Translations under genes and position numbers: made by a program | Part shown: positions 40,786-49,178 of the stretch, piece by piece | Numbering within the stretch: position 1 is the stretch's first letter | Layout: every line of letters begins with the position of its first letter | The notes under the pieces: generated by a model | Told to the model about the DNA's origin: nothing | Database searches by the model: none | The model's input: only the letters and a program-made list of their open reading frames with translations | Origin: DSUN01 sp035527715 | GTDB taxonomy: Bacteria; Planctomycetota; PUPC01; DSUN01 | Length of the DNA: 64,000 nt | Assembly (NCBI GenBank): GCA_035527715.1 | Contig: DATKZY010000258.1 | Span: 1-64,000, forward strand | Direction: 5' to 3'

Positions 40786-43626
40786 ATGAGCACAGTATCC
40801 CGGCGAGCCCTGTCCTGCCTTGTGGCCCTGCTGCTGGCCCTCCCCGCGGCGCTTCTCGCCGCCGAGCCGGGTCCGCTCGACAAGGCCCGCGACGCGATTC
40901 TCCACGGCAAGTACGACGAGGGGCTGAAGGGCATCGAGGCCCTCCTCGCCAAGCCCGACCCAAAGACCGAGGCCGACGCCCGCGGCCTGCGCATCCGCGC
41001 CTTCCTCGAGACCGGCCGCTACAAGGAGGCCATCGCCGAGGGCGAGGCCCTCACCAAGGCCGCGCCAGATACGCCCGACGCCTTGTGCGGGCACGCGACC
41101 GCGCTCATCGAGGTCGGCCGCTACGACGAGGCGGCCAAGCTCCTCGCCCGCGCCCTCGAACGCGACAAGGATCACCTGAAGGCCCGCGTCCTCACGCTCG
41201 AGCTGGCCGACCTCACGGGCAAGCAGGACGTCTTCGACGCCCAGGTCGGCTACTTCTTCGCCCTCTACAACCAGAACAAGGCGAAGACCGCCGACGCCCT
41301 CGCCGCCGTCGCCCGAGCCGTCCGCAAGGAGGACCCCCGGGGCGCCTGGAACGCCTACCAGGAGGCGATGGGACTCGACCCGAATTCCACCGACATCCTG
41401 GTCGCCGCGGGCTTCCACACCCTCGACAAGTATGCCTGGCCCCTCGCCCGCAAGAGCCTGGAAGCCGCCCTGAAGATCAACCCCAACCTCGCCCTCGCTC
41501 ATGCCGGCCTCGGCCTCATCCAGCTCGCCACGGGCAACCACGCCGGCGCCCAGCAAGCCGTCGAGGCCGCCCGCAAGGCCAACCCCCGTCTCATCCTCGC
41601 CCACCTGATGCGGGCCATGATGCTCGCGGTGGACGAGAAGAGCGCGGAGAGCCTGGCCGAGATCAACGCCGCCCTCGCCGTCAATCCCCAGCACCCCGAG
41701 GCCCTGTCGTTTCTCGCTGCCCACTACGAGGCCGTCGGCAACGCCGCCGAGCGCGACAAGGTGATGGAGCGGGTCCTCAAGATCAACCCCAAGCACGCCG
41801 AGCTCTACACCACCCTCGCCCAGGCCAGCGAACGCCTCCGCCGCACCCCCGCCGCCGTCGCCTGGGCGAAGAAGGCCATCGAGCTCGACCCCGACTTCTG
41901 GCACGGCTACTACCTCGCGGGGATGAACCTGCTCCGCGCCGGCGAAGAGGCCGAGGGCTACCGCCTCCTCGACAAGGCATTCGAGCTGAACAAGTTCAAC
42001 GTCTGGGCCTTCAACACCCTCACCGTCCTCGACCGCGACCTGAAGAAGAAGGAATTCGCCTACCACGAGACCCCGCACTTCTTCGTGAAGCTCGACAAGA
42101 CGGAGGACAATATTCTCTGGCCCTATCTCGAATCGCTCATCGAGCCGATGTACGACGCCCTCGCCCGCAAGTACGCTGTCACCCCCGTCGGCCCCAAGCA
42201 GTACGGCGAGCGAACGCTCGTGCTCCTCTACCCCAAGCACGAGGAGTTTTCGGCGCGGACGATGGGCCTGCCCGGCCTGAGCGCCCTGGGGGCCTGCCTT
42301 GGCCAGGTCATCACCATGCCCTCGCCGCGCCTGAGCCGGATGAACCCCGCCAACGCCTTCAACTGGCGACACGTCCTCATCCACGAGTTCGCACACGTCC
42401 TCACCCTTCAGAAGACCCGCTACAACATCCCCCGCTGGTTCACCGAGGGCCTGAGCGTGCTGGAGGAGGGCGACACGCGGGTCAACTGGGACCCCATTCT
42501 CGCCCACGCCCTGGCGAACAACCAGCTCCTGCCCATCGAGGACCTCAACGCCGGGTTCACCCGCCCCAAGTTCCCCACCCAGGTGCCCCTGTGCTACTAC
42601 CACGCCATGCTCATTTGCCGTTACCTCCAGGAGACCTGTGGCCCCGAGGTCTTCGGCAAAATGCTCGACATGTACCGCGACGGCAAGAAAACCGAGGAGG
42701 TGCTGCCCAAGGCCACGGGCAAGACCCTCAAGCAGCTCAACGACGAGTCAATGGCCTATGTCCGCCGCTACGCCGAGCAGATCAAGATCTCCGAGCCACC
42801 CCCCAACAAGGAGGCCCTCAAGAAGCTCGAAGAACAGGCCAAGAAAGAGGAGAAGAACGCCGACCTGTGGACCCAGATCGCCTCGGGCTGCCTGGCCGCG
42901 CGGCGCTTCGACGACGCGCGCAAGGCCGCCCAGAAGGCCATCGAGCTACAGCCCAAGCTCGCCCGCGCCCATGCCATCCTCGGCCTTATCGCCCTCCAGC
43001 ACGACAAGAAGCCCGACGAGGCGAGGAAGCACCTCCGCGCCGCCAAGGAGGCCGACCCCGCCTACTTCTTCGCCCCCTTCCACCTGGCCAACCTCGCCCA
43101 GCAGGAGGGCAAGACCGACGAGGCGATCGCCGAGCTGGAGGCCGCCCGCAAGATCTACCCCCGCTTCTACCAGGGCCGCTCGAGCCTTCAGGAGCGCCTC
43201 GCCGATCTCTACATCAAGACGGGCAAGCCGAAGCAGGCCATCGCCGTCCTCCGCGAGGGAACGGCCCTCGTCGCCTCGAACCCCCGCACCCTCGTGAAGC
43301 TCGCCGAACTCCTCGCCAAGGAGGGTCAGCACGCTGAGGCCGCCGCGACCTACCTCGACGCCATCTACGTGGACCCCTACGACCCTCAGATCCACCTGGC
43401 CGCCGCGAAGGAGTACGAGGCGGTCGACGCCGTGGACGCCGCGATCCGCGAGTACGCCGTAGCCGCGGCCATCGAGCCGACCCATCTGCCCACCCTCATC
43501 GCCCGCGCCCAGGCCTGGGCCGTCGCGGGCAAGGCCGACGCCGTCCGCAAGGCCCTCGCCGCCGTCCGCCGACTCGACCCCCAGAACCCCGAGGCTGCGA
43601 AGATCGAGAAGTTGCTGCCGAAGTAG
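40786..43626 (+). CDS. TPR protein with gluzincin (peptidase MA-like) domain, 946 aa
   Basis: A signal peptide (residues about 1-25, LALPAALLAA) precedes TPR repeats at about 30-420. A zinc peptidase domain (about 430-660) has HEFAH (His533, Glu534, His537) and the third ligand Glu554 in PRWFTEGLSV, the gluzincin pattern. A further series of TPRs runs to the end (about 675-946). The catalytic motif is intact, so a periplasmic or lipid-exposed protease with protein-binding arms is expected. Neither substrate nor partner can be read from the context. Confidence 0.85.
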   Translation: MSTVSRRALSCLVALLLALPAALLAAEPGPLDKARDAILHGKYDEGLKGIEALLAKPDPKTEADARGLRIRAFLETGRYKEAIAEGEALTKAAPDTPDALCGHATALIEVGRYDEAAKLLARALERDKDHLKARVLTLELADLTGKQDVFDAQVGYFFALYNQNKAKTADALAAVARAVRKEDPRGAWNAYQEAMGLDPNSTDILVAAGFHTLDKYAWPLARKSLEAALKINPNLALAHAGLGLIQLATGNHAGAQQAVEAARKANPRLILAHLMRAMMLAVDEKSAESLAEINAALAVNPQHPEALSFLAAHYEAVGNAAERDKVMERVLKINPKHAELYTTLAQASERLRRTPAAVAWAKKAIELDPDFWHGYYLAGMNLLRAGEEAEGYRLLDKAFELNKFNVWAFNTLTVLDRDLKKKEFAYHETPHFFVKLDKTEDNILWPYLESLIEPMYDALARKYAVTPVGPKQYGERTLVLLYPKHEEFSARTMGLPGLSALGACLGQVITMPSPRLSRMNPANAFNWRHVLIHEFAHVLTLQKTRYNIPRWFTEGLSVLEEGDTRVNWDPILAHALANNQLLPIEDLNAGFTRPKFPTQVPLCYYHAMLICRYLQETCGPEVFGKMLDMYRDGKKTEEVLPKATGKTLKQLNDESMAYVRRYAEQIKISEPPPNKEALKKLEEQAKKEEKNADLWTQIASGCLAARRFDDARKAAQKAIELQPKLARAHAILGLIALQHDKKPDEARKHLRAAKEADPAYFFAPFHLANLAQQEGKTDEAIAELEAARKIYPRFYQGRSSLQERLADLYIKTGKPKQAIAVLREGTALVASNPRTLVKLAELLAKEGQHAEAAATYLDAIYVDPYDPQIHLAAAKEYEAVDAVDAAIREYAVAAAIEPTHLPTLIARAQAWAVAGKADAVRKALAAVRRLDPQNPEAAKIEKLLPK

Positions 43627-43631
43627 CCCCC

Positions 43632-43660
43632 TTGAAATCGCCGCGGCGCGGGGGTATGAT
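43632..43660 (+). promoter_or_regulatory. Sigma70-type promoter
   Basis: TTGAAA (43632-43637) and TATGAT (43655-43660) are 17 bp apart, about 40 nt upstream of the split membrane protein gene. Confidence 0.65.
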
Positions 43661-43701
43661 AGGGCAGGGGCGGCGAAGAGCTTCTGCACGGGGGGTCGGG
43701 C

Positions 43702-45039
43702 ATGGGCACGCAAGAGATCGCCTTGGGCAAGACCAGCCAGCGGCTCCTGAGCCAAGTGGCGCTCCGCCAGCGCCTCGCCGTCGCAGCACGGCGGTCCTAC
43801 CTGTTCGCGCTCGCCCTCGCCGCCCTCTATGCCGTCTTGCTCCTCGTGTCGCGCCTCCTCGGCCTCATCCCCAACTGGTTCGAGCCGCTCACGCTGGCGG
43901 CCGTGCCCGGCGCCGCGCTCGTGCTGGCCATTGCTCTGGACCGCCGGCCGACGGCCGCCGACGCCGCCCGGCGGGTGGACGCGGCGGCCGGCACCCACGA
44001 CCTGTTCCTCACCAGTTCGCTCCTCGCGCAGGCCCCCGGCGAGTTCAAGCCCATCGTCCTGGCCCAGGCCGAGGAGCGCGCGGGCAAGCTGGCGCCCAAG
44101 CGCATCGTGCCCTTCCGTTGGGAGGACAAGGCGGCGCACGTGGCCGCCGCGCTGCTCGTGCTCTTCCTCGGCGCGCGGTTCCTGCCCCAGCTCGACCCCT
44201 TCGGCCGCGAGAAGCAGCGCCAGGACGACGCCCAGCGCCGCCGCCACCTCGCCGAGACCCGGAAGGCCACCGAGGCCCGCCTCGCGCTCCTCCAGAAGGC
44301 CAACCCCGAGGCCAAGACCTCCGAAGAGGCCCGCCGGGCCATCGAGGAGCTGAAGCAGACCTTCAACGCGATGAAGCCCAGGGACAAACAGGGGAACCTC
44401 AAGCGCCTCGCCGAGGCCCAGAGAGACCTCGGCCAGCTCTGGCGCAAGCGGAGCGAGGACCGCCTGAAGGACGCCTTCGACCGCGGGATGGACGCCCAGC
44501 GCCTCGGCGCCGGCCAGGGCCAGAAGGCCGAGGAGTGGAAGCGCCGCCTCCAGCGCGGCGACGCCTCCGCGCTCAAGAAAGAAGCCCAGGAGATGCTCGA
44601 CAAGGCCCGCCGCCTCGAGCAGCTCAGCGACTCCGCCGAGAAGCGCAAGGCGGCCGAGGAGCTGCGCCAGCAGCTCAAGAGCCTCTCCGAGTTCCTCGCC
44701 AACAACGCCTCGTCCAAGAGCCTCCAGGAGGCCGTCAACCGCGCGCTCGAGCAACTGACAACGGCCGAGAACCAGGGCCTCTCGAAGGAGGCGATGAAAG
44801 CCGTCCAGGAATCCCTCAAGCTCGCGGGCATGGAGATGGACGGCCTCGCGCAGGCAATCCGCGACCTCCAGGCCCTCGAGAAGGGCCTCTCCGCCGCCCA
44901 GCTCGCCAAGATGCTCAACGCCCTGAAGGGCCTCGACGGCGCCGGCACCGATGGCCTCAAGGACATCGAGGACTACGAGGAGTTCTACAAGAAGCTCATG
45001 GCCCAGGCCGGCGGCTGCTCCGCACACGGGCCTGGGTGA
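43702..45039 (+). CDS. Two-helix membrane/coiled-coil protein, N-terminal part of a split gene
   Basis: The 445-aa product has two N-terminal hydrophobic helices (about residues 33-52 and 60-80), a short globular region (DLFLTSSLLAQAPGEFKPIV), a third helix (about 146-163), then about 270 residues of charged coiled coil. It resembles the protein at 15575-16666 in layout. The stop TGA at 45037 is followed in the same frame by six codons, another TGA at 45058, and then the frame of the next small gene, whose ending matches the end of the paralogue. The original gene therefore probably ran to 45390. It resembles DUF4175-type proteins; function unknown. Confidence 0.7.
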   Translation: MGTQEIALGKTSQRLLSQVALRQRLAVAARRSYLFALALAALYAVLLLVSRLLGLIPNWFEPLTLAAVPGAALVLAIALDRRPTAADAARRVDAAAGTHDLFLTSSLLAQAPGEFKPIVLAQAEERAGKLAPKRIVPFRWEDKAAHVAAALLVLFLGARFLPQLDPFGREKQRQDDAQRRRHLAETRKATEARLALLQKANPEAKTSEEARRAIEELKQTFNAMKPRDKQGNLKRLAEAQRDLGQLWRKRSEDRLKDAFDRGMDAQRLGAGQGQKAEEWKRRLQRGDASALKKEAQEMLDKARRLEQLSDSAEKRKAAEELRQQLKSLSEFLANNASSKSLQEAVNRALEQLTTAENQGLSKEAMKAVQESLKLAGMEMDGLAQAIRDLQALEKGLSAAQLAKMLNALKGLDGAGTDGLKDIEDYEEFYKKLMAQAGGCSAHGPG

Positions 45040-45078
45040 AAGGGTGACGGCGCCGGGTGACCCGGCGCTGGAGCCGGG

Positions 45079-45390
45079 ATGGTCGGTCCCGGGATTGGCG
45101 AAGGCGGCAAGGCACCCGAGAAGCCCGACGAGAAGTCGCACTTCAAGACCGAGCGCTCCCGCTCCGCGCACACCGCGGGCAAGATCCTCCTCCAGTGGAA
45201 GGTCAAGGAGATGAGCGACCCCGGCTCCGTCAAGGAAAACTACCAGGCCCAGATCGAGGCCATCCAGCGCGGCGTCAGCGAGGCCATCCTTCAGGAGCAG
45301 GTGCCCCCTGGCTATCACGACACCATCAAGCGATACTTCGACTCCCTGAAGGAAACCCGTGATGAGCCAGCCCCGCCCAAGAAGCCATAG
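45079..45390 (+). CDS. C-terminal remnant (103 aa) of the split membrane protein gene
   Basis: This frame is identical to that of 43702-45039. It opens with a Gly-rich linker (MVGPGIGEGG), then a segment HFKTERSRSAHTAGKILLQW, and ends VPPGYHDTIKRYFDSL, paralleling IPWQYRPLVRRYF at the end of the paralogue. GGAG five nt before the ATG means it could be translated separately, as a detached domain. Alternatively it is the tail of a disrupted gene, or is reached by readthrough. Its last 29 nt overlap the binding protein gene. Confidence 0.6.
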   Translation: MVGPGIGEGGKAPEKPDEKSHFKTERSRSAHTAGKILLQWKVKEMSDPGSVKENYQAQIEAIQRGVSEAILQEQVPPGYHDTIKRYFDSLKETRDEPAPPKKP

Positions 45391-46495
45391 CTCCCCGTCC
45401 CTGTCGTCCTCGTCCTCGAACCATTGCGGGAGGGCGCGGCTCCCTGTCCTGTTGTTGCCCTTGGCGGTTCTCGCCGCCCTCCTCGCGGCCTATCTGCTCT
45501 TCTGGAAGCGCGGCGACGACCCGCTCGTCGTCTACTGCGCCCACGACTCCGTCTACTCCGAGAGAATCCTCCGCCAGTTCGCGGCTGAGACCGGCATCCC
45601 CGTCCAGCCCGTCTTCGACACCGAGGCGACGAAGAGCCTGGGCCTCGTCGAGCGCCTCATCCGCGAGAAGGACGCCCCTCGCTGCGACGTGTTCTGGAAC
45701 AACGAACTCCTCGGCACCCTCGACCTCAAGGAGCGCGGCATCACGCTCCCCTACAAGGGCAGCGGCTACGCCCGCATCCCCGACAAGTTCAAGGACCCCG
45801 ACGGCCACTGGACCGGCTTCGCCGCCCGCTTCCGCGTGTGGATCGTGAACACGAGGAAGCTGGCGGCGACGGAGGAGGCAATCGCCAAAGCCCTTCAAGG
45901 CGACCTCTCGCGCGTCGCCATCGCCAAGCCCATCTATGGCACCACGCTGACGCACTACACGGTCCTCTGGCACTACTGGGGCGGCGACAAGCTCAAGGCC
46001 TGGCACAAAGAGTGGCGACAGCGCGGCGTTGTCGATGCCCGCGGCAACGCCCACGTGAAGGACCTCGTGGCCGACGGCGTGTGCGACCTGGGCCTCACGG
46101 ACACCGACGACTACTTCGTCGCCTACGACGCCCACAAGCTGGTGGCGATGGTGCCCTTCAGGCTCGACAACGGCGCCACCATCTGCATCCCGAACACCGT
46201 CTGCATCATCAGGGGCACCCGCCACCTGGCACAGGCTCAGAGGTTGGTGGACTACCTCCTCTCGGAGAAGTGCCAGGTGAAGCTTGCCCGTTCCACCTCG
46301 CGCCAGGTGCCGTTGGTCATCTCAACTGCAACGCAGGGGCCGGCGGGCCTCACAGTGGGCATGCGTTGGGTCGGGATGGACGGCGCGAACTGGCCCGCCA
46401 TGAGTTCCTGGGTTGACTCCGGATATCCCCTGGCGACCCTCGGCCCCGCCCGCGCCGAGTGCCTGGCGTGGCTGAAGTCGGAATACGCCAAATGA
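45362..46495 (+). CDS. ABC transporter substrate-binding protein, iron(III) type
   Basis: ATG at 45362 follows AGGA by 8 nt. A Ser-rich N-terminal stretch encoded by a GTCCTC repeat precedes one membrane helix (about 29-48), so the protein is anchored. Residues about 55-350 match the periplasmic binding proteins of the AfuA/FutA group: PLVVYCAHDSVYSERI, FAAETGIPVQPVFD, DVFWNNELLG and the RVAIAKPIYGTTLTHYTVLW hinge. Together with the following permease and ATPase it forms a complete importer, plausibly for ferric iron, though the ligand residues were not checked against a structure. Confidence 0.85.
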   Translation: MSQPRPRSHSSPSLSSSSSNHCGRARLPVLLLPLAVLAALLAAYLLFWKRGDDPLVVYCAHDSVYSERILRQFAAETGIPVQPVFDTEATKSLGLVERLIREKDAPRCDVFWNNELLGTLDLKERGITLPYKGSGYARIPDKFKDPDGHWTGFAARFRVWIVNTRKLAATEEAIAKALQGDLSRVAIAKPIYGTTLTHYTVLWHYWGGDKLKAWHKEWRQRGVVDARGNAHVKDLVADGVCDLGLTDTDDYFVAYDAHKLVAMVPFRLDNGATICIPNTVCIIRGTRHLAQAQRLVDYLLSEKCQVKLARSTSRQVPLVISTATQGPAGLTVGMRWVGMDGANWPAMSSWVDSGYPLATLGPARAECLAWLKSEYAK

Positions 46496-47946
46496 CCCTC
46501 GGGCAGGACTACGCCTGTGCTCTGGCTCGAGCCTTCGGCATCGCGGCCGGGGCGGTGCTGATGGGGGTGGCGGTGCGCGCGGCGATTGCCTCGTGCCCGC
46601 GGCGGCTGGCACGGCTCCTGTGGCTCGTGCACATCGTCCCCTTCCTCACGCCCGTGCTGCTCGTGGGCTACGCGTGGTCGCGGTACGCTTCCTCGCTCAT
46701 CCACTACCCGGCGTGGAACCAGGCGCTCTACACGCTCCTCGTGTGGCTGAGGCTCACGCCCGTGGCGACACTGATCCTCCACTTTGCGCCCTCGGCGATG
46801 TCGCCCGAGGCCACTTGGTGCCACAAGCTGCTAGGGAAGAGGATGGGTGGATGTGTGGATGGGTGGATGAATGTCGGAGAACGGCAATCATCCAACCATC
46901 CATTCCTCCAGTCATCCCCGCTCCTCTTTTGGCTCCACAGCTCGGGCAGGGCATTCGCCGTGGCCTTCGTGGTCGTGTTCCTCCTCGCCTTCGGCGAGTT
47001 CGAGATGGCCTCGCTCCTATGCATTCCATCCTGGACGGTGACGCTCTTCGACGCGCAGGCGGGAGGGCTGGCGCTGGGCGAATCGCTGCGGATGGCGGCG
47101 CCGGGGCTGCTCATCGGCGTGGCGCTCCTGGGGCTGGGGCTGTGGCTGCTGTTCACTGCCCCGACGCGGGGCATTCGCCCCGCCCCCGCGCGTTCGGCGA
47201 TGGGGAGAGCGGCTCGGTCGCTCGTCGGCCTCTACCTGCTTGCGGCCTTGGCCGTGGCGACGCTGCTGCCCGCCTGGCTCGTGTTGGAGGGCGCCGCGAG
47301 GGGCCTCGGCCTCCTGCCCGAGACCCTTGCCCTGGCGAAGGAGGTGATGGCGAGCGTCGTCTTCGGCCTCGCCGCGGCGGCGTGTGCCTATTGGTTATCG
47401 GTTATCGGTTGTCGGTTGTCGGGGTGCAGATGTGCAATAGCGGCTGCCCTGTGCATCCCGGGGCTTCTCGGCGCCTTGGTGCTGGCATTGCTCATCCTCG
47501 CGCTCTTTCAGCTTCCGGGGCTGCGGGCGGCCTATGATACGCCGATCCCGCTCGTGGTCGCCCTGACGCTTCTCCTGCTTCCCTTCGCACTCGTGCTGCG
47601 GATGCTGGTGAGCGCCCTGCGGCCGGGCGAGGCGTCGCACGCGGCACGCCTCCTGACGGCCTCCTCGGAATCCAAGCTCGCGCGAGGCGGCCGGCGAGTG
47701 CTTTGGCACCTGGAGGGGCAGGGGAAGCTGGCCGTGGCGTTTCTGCTCTTCTGTTGGGGCTACTTCGACCTCACGGCCTCGGCCATCCTCGCCCCATCGC
47801 AGATGGCGCCCGTCATCTACCGGCTCTACAACTTCATGCACTACGGCCAGACGGCGGCGCTCTCGACCATGGTGCTCGTCTGCTTCGCCGTTCCCTTCCT
47901 TCTCTGCGGCCTCTTTTTCGCGTCCTTTCGCGTGCTTCGCGGGTGA
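46492..47946 (+). CDS. ABC transporter permease (iron/thiamine-like) carrying repeat insertions
   Basis: The 484-aa protein begins within the stop of the binding protein gene (ATGA). It has about ten to twelve hydrophobic helices in two halves, like the fused FbpB/ThiP-type permeases, but the EAA loops are poorly conserved. Positions 46841-46917 translate an 8-nt repeat hairpin in frame, giving a Gly/Trp/Ser/Pro-rich segment (RMGGCVDGWMN to HPFLQSSP). Positions 47391-47422 translate a heptamer array (WLSVIGCRLSG) within a predicted helix. The frame stays open, so the protein may still be made, with insertions in a loop and a helix. Confidence 0.75.
   Translation: MTLGQDYACALARAFGIAAGAVLMGVAVRAAIASCPRRLARLLWLVHIVPFLTPVLLVGYAWSRYASSLIHYPAWNQALYTLLVWLRLTPVATLILHFAPSAMSPEATWCHKLLGKRMGGCVDGWMNVGERQSSNHPFLQSSPLLFWLHSSGRAFAVAFVVVFLLAFGEFEMASLLCIPSWTVTLFDAQAGGLALGESLRMAAPGLLIGVALLGLGLWLLFTAPTRGIRPAPARSAMGRAARSLVGLYLLAALAVATLLPAWLVLEGAARGLGLLPETLALAKEVMASVVFGLAAAACAYWLSVIGCRLSGCRCAIAAALCIPGLLGALVLALLILALFQLPGLRAAYDTPIPLVVALTLLLLPFALVLRMLVSALRPGEASHAARLLTASSESKLARGGRRVLWHLEGQGKLAVAFLLFCWGYFDLTASAILAPSQMAPVIYRLYNFMHYGQTAALSTMVLVCFAVPFLLCGLFFASFRVLRG
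46841..46917. repeat. Paired inverted array, unit GGATGRRT, locus 3, inside a coding sequence
   Basis: Direct arm 46841-46874 and complementary arm 46887-46917 with a 12-nt loop lie wholly within the permease gene and keep its frame. The architecture is the same as at the four intergenic loci of this family. Confidence 0.85.
47391..47422. repeat. Heptamer array TTATCGG / TTGTCGG inside the permease gene
   Basis: Four to five 7-nt units are read in frame. Similar units with the same TCGG phase occur at 50129-50192 upstream of the large VWA gene. Confidence 0.75.
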
Positions 47947-47952
47947 CGTCTT

Positions 47953-48915
47953 ATGTCCTCTCCTCTCTGGAAGCTCGACAATGCCTCCCTCGCCGGCTCG
48001 GGCATGCCGCGGCTCGATGGCGTCTCGCTCGAGATCCAGCCTGGCGTCACCGCGGTCCTCGGCTGTTCGGGCGCGGGCAAGACCTCGCTCCTCAACCTCC
48101 TCGTCGGCTACGAACGCCCCGATGAAGGCAACGTGGTCTCTCAGGTGCCGCGCAACCACGCCTTACCCGTCTATTGGGTTCCCCAGGGCGGCGGCCTCTG
48201 GCCGCATCTGACCGCCGAGGAGCACCTGCGGCTGGTCATGAGCCCCAAGGCCGAGCGGGGCGGGGCGCTCTCGATGCTCGACTCCCTCGATCTTGTGGAG
48301 AAGGCCACCTCGCGCCCCGACGAACTGTCGGCGGGCGAGCGGGCGCGGCTGAGCGTCGCCCGCGCCCTGATGGCCGACGCCGCAGTGCTCGTGATGGACG
48401 AGCCGTTCGCCAACGTGGACCTCGCGCGCATCGGCCGCTACTGGGCGGTCGTGCGGCGGCGCATCGCGGAGACGGGCGCGTCGCTCGTCTTCGCCACCCA
48501 CGCGCCCGAGGCCGTGCTGGCCGAGGCCGAGCGGGTCGTGTGCCTGAGCGAGGGCCGCCTGCTCTACGAGGGCACCGTGGCCGACCTCTATTGGCGTCCC
48601 CGCACCCGCGAGGAGGCCGACTGCCTGGGCGAGAGCAACTGGCTCAGCCCCGACGAGGCAAGGCTCTGGCTGGGACGCGAGGAAGATGCCCCCCGCTGTT
48701 TCCGGCCCGAACAGGTCGAGGTGGCGCCGGCGGATGCAAGCTCCATCGTGGTGCAATCGAGCCGCTTCAAAGGCTCGGTTGCCGAGGTCGAGGTGCTGCA
48801 CGAAGGCGTGGGCAAGCGCCGCCGCTTCGTCCACCGCCCCGTCGCCGACGGGCTGAAGGCGGGGATGCGGGTCGTGTTGCGGGTGTTGGTGGGCGAGGAT
48901 GGGCGTTGTCAATGA
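47953..48915 (+). CDS. ABC transporter ATP-binding protein (iron-type importer)
   Basis: The 320-aa product is a canonical ATPase: Walker A GCSGAGKTSLL (about residues 37-47), the Q-loop in YWVPQGGGLWPHL, the signature LSAGERARLSVARAL, Walker B VLVMDEPF and the switch His in FATHAPEAV. About 95 residues after the ATPase core look like a TOBE-type regulatory domain (FRPEQVEV). The gene starts 6 nt after the permease, completing the importer operon. Its context argues for iron or a similar solute. Confidence 0.9.
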   Translation: MSSPLWKLDNASLAGSGMPRLDGVSLEIQPGVTAVLGCSGAGKTSLLNLLVGYERPDEGNVVSQVPRNHALPVYWVPQGGGLWPHLTAEEHLRLVMSPKAERGGALSMLDSLDLVEKATSRPDELSAGERARLSVARALMADAAVLVMDEPFANVDLARIGRYWAVVRRRIAETGASLVFATHAPEAVLAEAERVVCLSEGRLLYEGTVADLYWRPRTREEADCLGESNWLSPDEARLWLGREEDAPRCFRPEQVEVAPADASSIVVQSSRFKGSVAEVEVLHEGVGKRRRFVHRPVADGLKAGMRVVLRVLVGEDGRCQ

Positions 48916-48954
48916 CCAGACTTGGCAGCTACAAGACCGGTGTCGCGCCCGCTA

Positions 48955-49159
48955 GCCCACGAAGTGGGCGAGCCAGCCGTAGCCCAGGGCGACCAAAGGG
49001 AGCCCTGGGACACGGCGCCCCCGTGTCGGAGCCCCTGAAAGGGGCGATTCTCGCGGCCATGAAGCGCCCCCTTCGGGGGCTTGGGTTGGGGGGGACGCTC
49101 TTTCCCAGGGCTCCCCTCGGTCGCCCTGGGCTACGGCCCGGTCGCCCCCGTTCGGGGGC
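48955..49159. repeat. Palindromic cluster (REP-like) with a 32-nt inverted pair
   Basis: The pair 48979-49010 and 49103-49134 are reverse complements with 30 of 32 matches. Around and inside are small perfect hairpins: GCCCAC-GAA-GTGGGC (48955-48969), GCCCCTGAAAGGGGC (49030-49044), CCCCCTTCGGGGG (49067-49079) and GCCCCCGTTCGGGGGC (49144-49159). The CCCCCTTCGGGGGC module also occurs at 47-60. It lies between the ABC operon and the NHL gene. No transposase is near. Confidence 0.8.
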
Positions 49160-49178
49160 TGCATCCGCGTGGTCAGCC

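Noticed and set aside
43702..45390. Selenocysteine or recoded TGA (glycine) as explanation for the split gene
   Set aside because: Many genes in the window end in TGA, so the code is standard. No selenocysteine insertion hairpin directly follows the TGAs, and the linker is Gly/Ala-rich without a catalytic site. A split or readthrough is simpler.
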